In this document: positions 6,699 to 10,433 of the stretch, piece after piece
Layout: every line of letters starts with the position of its first letter
Position numbering within the stretch: position 1 is the first letter of the stretch
Source: Bacteroidales bacterium
GTDB lineage: Bacteria; Bacteroidota; Bacteroidia; Bacteroidales; Muribaculaceae
Assembly (NCBI GenBank): GCA_019420545.1
Contig: JAHZGZ010000094.1
Span: forward strand, 1 to 10,433
Reading direction: 5' to 3'
Length of the DNA: 10,433 bases
Made by a program: the position numbers and the translations under genes
The notes under the pieces: model-generated
Database searches by the model: none
What the model was told of the DNA's origin: nothing
What the model saw: only the letters and a program-made list of their open reading frames with translations

Positions 6699-6728
6699 TT
6701 CTTTTTCCTAAAAATATCGGTTTATTTC

Positions 6729-6768
6729 AAAAAAACGAGGAATATCGCTATATCGCGACATTCCTCGT
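6729..6768 (-). terminator. Rho-independent terminator of the intact beta-barrel gene
   Basis: A long stem, ACGAGGAAT (6735-6743) with ATTCCTCGT (6760-6768), one 1x1 mismatch, then TCGC with GCGA, closes a 6-base loop. On the - strand it is followed by seven T (6735-6729, sharing the last stem pair). It lies about 70 bases after the stop codon at 6842. Confidence 0.85.
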
Positions 6769-6841
6769 AACACATTTGATATTATTTGGCGATACTGCCG
6801 CTCCATTAAGAAGCGGGTCCATACTGCTTGAGAATTTCAGC

Positions 6842-7573
6842 TTAGAAAGTGTAGCCGAGAGAAACCTTGAGGTTAGCGGTGTTAACCTTATACTTTACAC
6901 CTTCGTATTCTTCGCTATAAGCTGGAATAAAGTCCGTGCCGAACTGTACTCCAAGATAATACCGCGTATAGTTACAGCCAACACCTACATGCCAGCCCAT
7001 CTGGAAACGATTCCAAGTATATTCGCTCCCATCCATGTCTTTCTTATCATACATGTTCATCCAATCACCTTCGAGATCCTTGGCTGATATTCCGGCCTCA
7101 TCCAGTAAGGAATTAGGAATATTGGTATCGATTTTGCTCTTATATTTCGAGACAAAATTATACTTGAAATTAATACCAACATACGGAGAAAGAGAGATGT
7201 TGTCGGCAACATCGAAACGATAAACGAAATTCACAGGAACTTGAAGATTGATGTTCTGAAACTTACGTTGAGGTTGGGCCCAATATCCTTCTTCTTCGAT
7301 CTTGTCACCCCAATCTTTGCTTCCAAAATTGAAATTGATATTGCCGCCAACCTCAAGGAACATGGGAAGGCTTTCCGAGAGGCCAAAACCGTGAATATAG
7401 TTGAGGCCGAAACCGTTAACACCAAATCCATCGACAGCCTCATCATGCTTTAAATTATCATTAAAGCTAAAGCTGGTGTGGTCATACGACACAGCTACGC
7501 GGTTATAGCCTTCTGCGCTGGCAACTGATACGCCGGCTACAAGAAGAGCGGCAGCAAAAAGTACCTTTTTCAT
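6842..7573 (-). CDS. Outer-membrane beta-barrel protein (porin-like family)
   Basis: 243 residues with a clear signal peptide (MKKVLFAAALLVAGVSVASA, cleavage before Glu21). The mature part alternates polar and hydrophobic or aromatic residues as expected of beta strands: NGFGLNYIHGFGL, NINLQVPVNFVYRF, ISLSPYVGINFKYNF, WNRFQMGWHVGVG, RYYLGVQFGTDFIPAY. It ends LKVSLGYTF, with the C-terminal aromatic used for outer-membrane assembly. Size and pattern suggest an 8-10 strand barrel of the small porin/OMP beta-barrel domain type common in Bacteroidetes. The function is not known; such proteins range from structural to adhesive. It is a tandem paralogue of the frameshifted gene at 5929-6635. The variable acidic loop segments (DKIEEEGYWAQ; LLDEAGISAKDLEGDWMNMY) would face outside. 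Confidence 0.85.
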   Translation of the reverse strand: MKKVLFAAALLVAGVSVASAEGYNRVAVSYDHTSFSFNDNLKHDEAVDGFGVNGFGLNYIHGFGLSESLPMFLEVGGNINFNFGSKDWGDKIEEEGYWAQPQRKFQNINLQVPVNFVYRFDVADNISLSPYVGINFKYNFVSKYKSKIDTNIPNSLLDEAGISAKDLEGDWMNMYDKKDMDGSEYTWNRFQMGWHVGVGCNYTRYYLGVQFGTDFIPAYSEEYEGVKYKVNTANLKVSLGYTF

Positions 7574-7646
7574 AAATGTTGATAAAAAGTGGTTAGTAAA
7601 TTTTGTTAAGTTATTTTGTACTAATTTTTATCAATTTTAACACCGA

Positions 7647-7682
7647 CAAAGATAACCAATATATCCTGTTTTACCCCCCCAA
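7647..7682 (-). promoter_or_regulatory. Candidate promoter of the intact beta-barrel gene, with a G7 tract
   Basis: On the - strand, TATCTTTG (7654-7647) is an exact match to the -7 consensus. The nearest TTG (7682-7680) is 25 bases upstream instead of 19-21. Seven consecutive G (7680-7674) begin with the G of that TTG. The leader would be about 65-70 bases to the ATG at 7573. Confidence 0.45.
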
Positions 7683-7784
7683 TATGTTAAATTATCCTAA
7701 AATCAGCTAATTTTCTCACTTTTATCTCTCGAACAGAAGTTAGGACTTAATTAAAGCTTGTTTAATAATAAATAAGATCTTCAT

Positions 7785-8129
7785 TCAGCGCAGGCGGTTG
7801 AGAGCATCAAGCATAGATTGAAGTTCAGTACGTATCTCTTTCAGCCGCGCGACGGCAGCCGAATGTCGGCTGACACCGGTATGGTTATTGCGCAACTGTT
7901 CCTGCGCTGCATCGAGATGAAGCCCTTTGTCGCGCACAAGATAGTATACCATACGTATTTTTTCAAGATCGCCAGAGGTATACAGGCGGCGTCCCGTCGA
8001 CGAACGCTTCGGTTTGATAATAGTGAAGCGCGACTCCCAGTAGCGCAACGTGGGGAGGGGCAGCCCGAGAAGTTCAGCCGCCTCACGTATGGTGTAATAC
8101 TTTTTTTCAGTAGCGTCCATCATAGTCAT
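7785..8129 (-). CDS. MerR-family transcriptional regulator
   Basis: A 114-residue DNA-binding protein. The MerR-type winged helix-turn-helix spans about residues 11-75: YYTIREAAELLGLPLPTLRY (11-30), WESRF (31-35), the wing IKPKRSSTGRRLYTSGDLEK (38-57) and IRMVYYLVRDKGLHLDAAQEQL. The C-terminal helix (about 92-112) is a probable dimerisation coiled coil. There is no metal-binding cysteine set or ligand domain, so it is not a classical mercury or multidrug sensor. Small MerR proteins of this kind are common in Bacteroidetes. Starts at 8123 and 8120 (also ATG) are possible. The gene begins 25 bases after the M23 peptidase gene on the same strand and is probably co-transcribed with it. Targets cannot be inferred from the window. 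Confidence 0.88.
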   Translation of the reverse strand: MTMMDATEKKYYTIREAAELLGLPLPTLRYWESRFTIIKPKRSSTGRRLYTSGDLEKIRMVYYLVRDKGLHLDAAQEQLRNNHTGVSRHSAAVARLKEIRTELQSMLDALNRLR

Positions 8130-8154
8130 AAACGATTATCGGAAACCAACAGCT

Positions 8155-9126
8155 TCAGTCCATCACATGTCCGGCATTTTCGGCCATACGGATAAGTTCG
8201 TTGTACTCCTCCGGGGTGATATCCATGAAATAATAGTTGATAGGATTCTGAGGCGTATCCTTATACCGCACTTCATAGTGGAGATGAGGGCCGGTCGACT
8301 TGCCGGTATTGCCTACGGCCCCAACTACATCGCCGCGCCCTACAGTGTCGCCGGCCTTTACACTAAACTTGCTGAGATGGGCGTAGCGCGTCACGTAGTC
8401 GTATCCGTGGTCGATCTCCACCATGTTGCCATAGCCGCTCTCCCACCCCGCCTTTACCACCCGGCCCCGGGCAGTGGCATATACCGGAGTGCCTATGTCG
8501 GAGGCAAAGTCAAGCCCTTCGTGGAATCGGCTGGTACCATAAATGGGGTCGCTTCGGTAGCCGTAGCCCGAAGCCATGCGCTTCATCGACTCGGTGCGCA
8601 AAGGTTGTATCGAGGGGATATGCTGTATGCGCTCGCTGGTGGTGGCGGCAAGGCGGCGCAGTGCGTCGAACGACTGCGACTGCATTGCAAGCTGCTCCTC
8701 TACAAGATCCATCTTGCGCGAGAGCAGCGCGATAAGCTCGGCATCGGATAGCGAGCCGAGACGCGCGTACTCAGTGCCTGTACCAAGCATGGCCTCCAGG
8801 TCGGATGCCGACATGCGCGGCGCTCCCATCATCACGCGGTAAAAATTGTCGTCGCGGGCTATGATATCGCTCATTACCTCGGCCGACGCGTCAAGACGCC
8901 GGTCAAGTATATCCATACGCTCACGAAGATCACGGTTCTGCTCGCGGAGAAGCTTTTCGCGCGGCGTTTCCCACATATAATATATAGAGGCCACAATAAC
9001 CGTGCCCATTGTTGCGGCAAAAAGCACATGCCGCACTGTCCCCCACAACTGTTGCGCGCGTGTAGGATACACACGTTCGTAGCCGTCGGTGGCCGGATTA
9101 TAGCGGTAATATACTTTTTTACTCAT
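8155..9126 (-). CDS. Membrane-anchored M23 (LytM-type) peptidase
   Basis: 323 residues from the ATG at 9126. It has a short cytoplasmic segment (MSKKVYYRYNPATDGYERVY), one membrane helix at about 33-52, and a Leu/Glu/Arg-rich coiled coil at about 54-85. A linker with a second helical segment follows, then the M23 domain at about 190-300. Zinc ligands and catalytic residues are all present: His202 and Asp206 in RFHEGLDF, His250 in RYAHLS, His281 and His283 in GPHLHYEV. It should be an active periplasmic endopeptidase cutting peptidoglycan cross-links, or an activator of other hydrolases. The opening KVYYRYNP-type motif is typical of Bacteroidetes M23 proteins and supports this start. The frame is open to 9201, but those extra 25 residues would cover the promoter region and look non-coding. 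It heads an operon with the MerR gene. Confidence 0.92.
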   Translation of the reverse strand: MSKKVYYRYNPATDGYERVYPTRAQQLWGTVRHVLFAATMGTVIVASIYYMWETPREKLLREQNRDLRERMDILDRRLDASAEVMSDIIARDDNFYRVMMGAPRMSASDLEAMLGTGTEYARLGSLSDAELIALLSRKMDLVEEQLAMQSQSFDALRRLAATTSERIQHIPSIQPLRTESMKRMASGYGYRSDPIYGTSRFHEGLDFASDIGTPVYATARGRVVKAGWESGYGNMVEIDHGYDYVTRYAHLSKFSVKAGDTVGRGDVVGAVGNTGKSTGPHLHYEVRYKDTPQNPINYYFMDITPEEYNELIRMAENAGHVMD

Positions 9127-9138
9127 TGGACTGTGGAA

Positions 9139-9151
9139 GCACTGGCAGTGC
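9139..9151. promoter_or_regulatory. Perfect 13-bp palindrome in the M23 leader
   Basis: GCACTG-G-CAGTGC lies 12 bases before the M23 start codon, within its predicted transcript leader. It could be a protein-binding operator or a small RNA hairpin. No site for comparison is present in the window. Confidence 0.3.
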
Positions 9152-9176
9152 AGGGTTATCTCAAAGATGTTAAACT

Positions 9177-9197
9177 CAAAGTTATTTTGCAAAAATA
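9177..9197 (-). promoter_or_regulatory. Candidate promoter(s) of the M23-MerR operon
   Basis: The - strand carries two exact matches to TAnnTTTG: TAACTTTG (9184-9177) and TATTTTTG (9197-9190). Neither has a TTG at the ideal distance upstream, so which is used is uncertain. Both lie inside the alaS promoter region, so the two directions interleave. Confidence 0.42.
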
Positions 9198-9217
9198 ACA
9201 ATTATCCACTAATTTTG
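9187..9217 (+). promoter_or_regulatory. Bacteroidetes-type promoter of alaS
   Basis: TTG (9187-9189), 20 bases, then TAATTTTG (9210-9217): an exact consensus match in both boxes and spacing. Transcription would start near 9223, giving a leader of about 70 bases. The leader contains a 6-bp hairpin, ATGGCG (9227-9232) with CGCCAT (9242-9247). No T-box or other known riboswitch features were seen. Confidence 0.7.
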
Positions 9218-9291
9218 CACTTTATTATGGCGAAATCTCTCCGCCATGCTCTCCACACACGTGCAAACAAACAATAAACCACCACATAAAG

Positions 9292-10433
9292 ATGCTAACT
9301 GCCAAAGAGATACGAGAGTCTTACAAAGACTTCTTCCGTAGCAAGGGTCACACTATCGTACCCTCCGCACCTATGGTCATCAAGGATGATCCCACTCTTA
9401 TGTTTACCAATGCCGGTATGAACCAGTTCAAGGACATCATCCTCGGCAACACCGCCCCCAAGCATACCCGTGTGGCCGACTCGCAGAAATGTCTGCGTGT
9501 AAGCGGCAAGCACAACGACCTCGAGGAGGTAGGTATGGATACCTACCACCACACCATGTTCGAGATGCTCGGCAACTGGTCGTTTGGCGATTATTTCAAG
9601 AAAGAGGCCATCGACTGGGCATGGGAATACCTCGTCGACGTGCTCGGTCTCGATCCCGCCAACCTCTATGCCACGGTATTCGAAGGCTCTAAGGAAGAGG
9701 GCCTCGGCCGCGATGACGAAGCCGCATCCTACTGGGAAAAACATCTTCGCGCCGACCATATCATCAACGGCAACAAGCATGACAACTTCTGGGAAATGGG
9801 CGACACCGGCCCCTGCGGCCCCTGCTCGGAGATCCACATCGATCTCCGCTCCGACGAAGAGAAGGCCGCCATCCCCGGGCGCGACCTCGTTAATCACGAC
9901 CACCCCCAGGTAATCGAGATCTGGAACCTCGTGTTCATGCAGTACAACCGTAAGGCCGACGGCTCCCTCGAACCTCTGCCCGCCAAAGTAATCGACACCG
10001 GCATGGGCTTCGAGCGCCTCTGTATGGCCCTACAGGGCAAGAAGAGCAACTACGACACCGACGTGTTCACCCCGCTCATCGCCAAGATCGGCGAGCTCGC
10101 CGGAATGGAGTACGGCAAGGACGCCAAGGTCGACATAGCCATGCGCGTGATCGCCGACCACGTGCGCACCATCGCTTTCTCCATCGCCGACTCGCAGCTC
10201 CCCGGCAACGCCAAGGCCGGTTACGTAATCCGCCGCATCCTGCGCCGCGCCGTGCGCTACGCCTATACGTTCCTCGGCCAGAAGCAGGCGTTCATGTACC
10301 GCCTCGTTGACACTCTTATCGAAAGCATGGGCGAGGCATATCCAGAACTCCCCAAGCAGCGTGAGCTGATCATGCGCGTCATCAAGGAGGAGGAAGACGC
10401 CTTCCTCCGCACTCTCGAAAACGGTATCCGTCT
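9292..10433 (+). CDS. alaS: Alanyl-tRNA synthetase (5' part, runs off the window)
   Basis: A class II aminoacyl-tRNA synthetase charging tRNA-Ala. The ATG at 9292 opens a frame that stays open to the window end, giving 380 of the roughly 870 residues expected. It covers the aminoacylation domain and the start of the tRNA-recognition region. Landmarks: MLTAKEIRESYKDFFRSKGH at the N-terminus; class II motif 2 region SQKCLRVSGKHNDLEEVG with HHTMFEMLGNWSFGDYFK; FWEMGDTGPCGPCSEIH; EIWNLVFMQYNR; motif 3 DTGMGFERL; and AGYVIRRILRRAVRY, which belongs to the tRNA-acceptor recognition helices. The editing and C-Ala domains lie beyond the window. Codon third positions are strongly G/C, typical of a highly expressed core gene here. 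It is transcribed divergently from the M23-MerR operon. Confidence 0.97.
   Translation, partial: MLTAKEIRESYKDFFRSKGHTIVPSAPMVIKDDPTLMFTNAGMNQFKDIILGNTAPKHTRVADSQKCLRVSGKHNDLEEVGMDTYHHTMFEMLGNWSFGDYFKKEAIDWAWEYLVDVLGLDPANLYATVFEGSKEEGLGRDDEAASYWEKHLRADHIINGNKHDNFWEMGDTGPCGPCSEIHIDLRSDEEKAAIPGRDLVNHDHPQVIEIWNLVFMQYNRKADGSLEPLPAKVIDTGMGFERLCMALQGKKSNYDTDVFTPLIAKIGELAGMEYGKDAKVDIAMRVIADHVRTIAFSIADSQLPGNAKAGYVIRRILRRAVRYAYTFLGQKQAFMYRLVDTLIESMGEAYPELPKQRELIMRVIKEEEDAFLRTLENGIR

Noticed and set aside
9127..9201. Longer M23 start at 9201
   Set aside because: It would place 25 atypical residues before the usual MSKKVYY N-terminus and cover the promoter boxes.
9246..9341. Short upstream open frame overlapping the alaS start out of frame
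   Set aside because: The ATG falls in the leader hairpin by chance (CGCCAT arm). No conserved peptide or alanine-codon run suggests attenuation.
9295..9903. Long - strand open frame (202 codons) opposite alaS
   Set aside because: It is a shadow of the GC-rich alaS frame. The + strand frame carries unmistakable alanyl-tRNA synthetase motifs, and the opposite frame has no family-like motifs.
1..10433. CRISPR arrays, tRNA or rRNA genes, defence or toxin-antitoxin systems
   Set aside because: No regularly spaced repeats, no cloverleaf or rRNA-like stretch, and no gene of those families was recognised on either strand.

Overview
The window looks like chromosomal DNA of a Bacteroidales bacterium, probably of the Muribaculaceae type. 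Four things point there. Promoters fit the Bacteroidetes consensus (TTG, 19-21 bases, TAnnTTTG) and Shine-Dalgarno sequences are absent. A divergent alaS / M23 peptidase / MerR-regulator block is present. Small outer-membrane beta-barrel proteins end in an aromatic residue, and a REP-associated tyrosine transposase (RAYT) carries its own palindromes. The genus assignment is an inference; no rRNA or tRNA gene is present to anchor it.

Layout. At 1-61 the acidic C-terminal tail of an unidentified + strand gene ends, followed by a shared bidirectional terminator (89-122). Then come three - strand genes: ogt (DNA alkyl-repair methyltransferase), an OmpA-family glycine-zipper lipoprotein with its own promoter and terminator, and a 550-residue AMP-forming acyl-CoA synthetase-like ligase. 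A 332-base AT-rich gap (3261-3592) follows.

The mobile region is 3593-5847. It holds a RAYT gene (- strand) and, 20 bases upstream of its start, a pair of inverted REP palindromes. The pair has been split by a 1561-bp IS4-family (Tn5-like, DDE with YREK signature) insertion sequence. The IS sits exactly in the REP palindrome and is bordered by a 12-bp duplication (GCGGCGTGCCGC). Removing the IS and one duplication copy rebuilds a 92-bp element with two perfect 31-base inverted arms, each carrying the GTAG foot typical of RAYT-linked REPs.

Downstream (5929-7573, - strand) are two tandem paralogous outer-membrane beta-barrel genes. The first in map order is broken by a one-base frameshift; the second is intact, with a strong terminator and a promoter region containing a run of seven G.

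The right end is a core block. A membrane-anchored M23 (LytM-type) peptidase gene and a MerR-type regulator gene form a - strand operon. It diverges from alaS (alanyl-tRNA synthetase, + strand), which runs off the window after 380 codons. The divergent promoters sit in the same 165-base gap and partly interleave. Base composition changes visibly: alaS, M23 and ogt are GC-rich, while the RAYT, the beta-barrel pair and the gaps are AT-rich, consistent with a conserved backbone carrying variable or acquired pieces.
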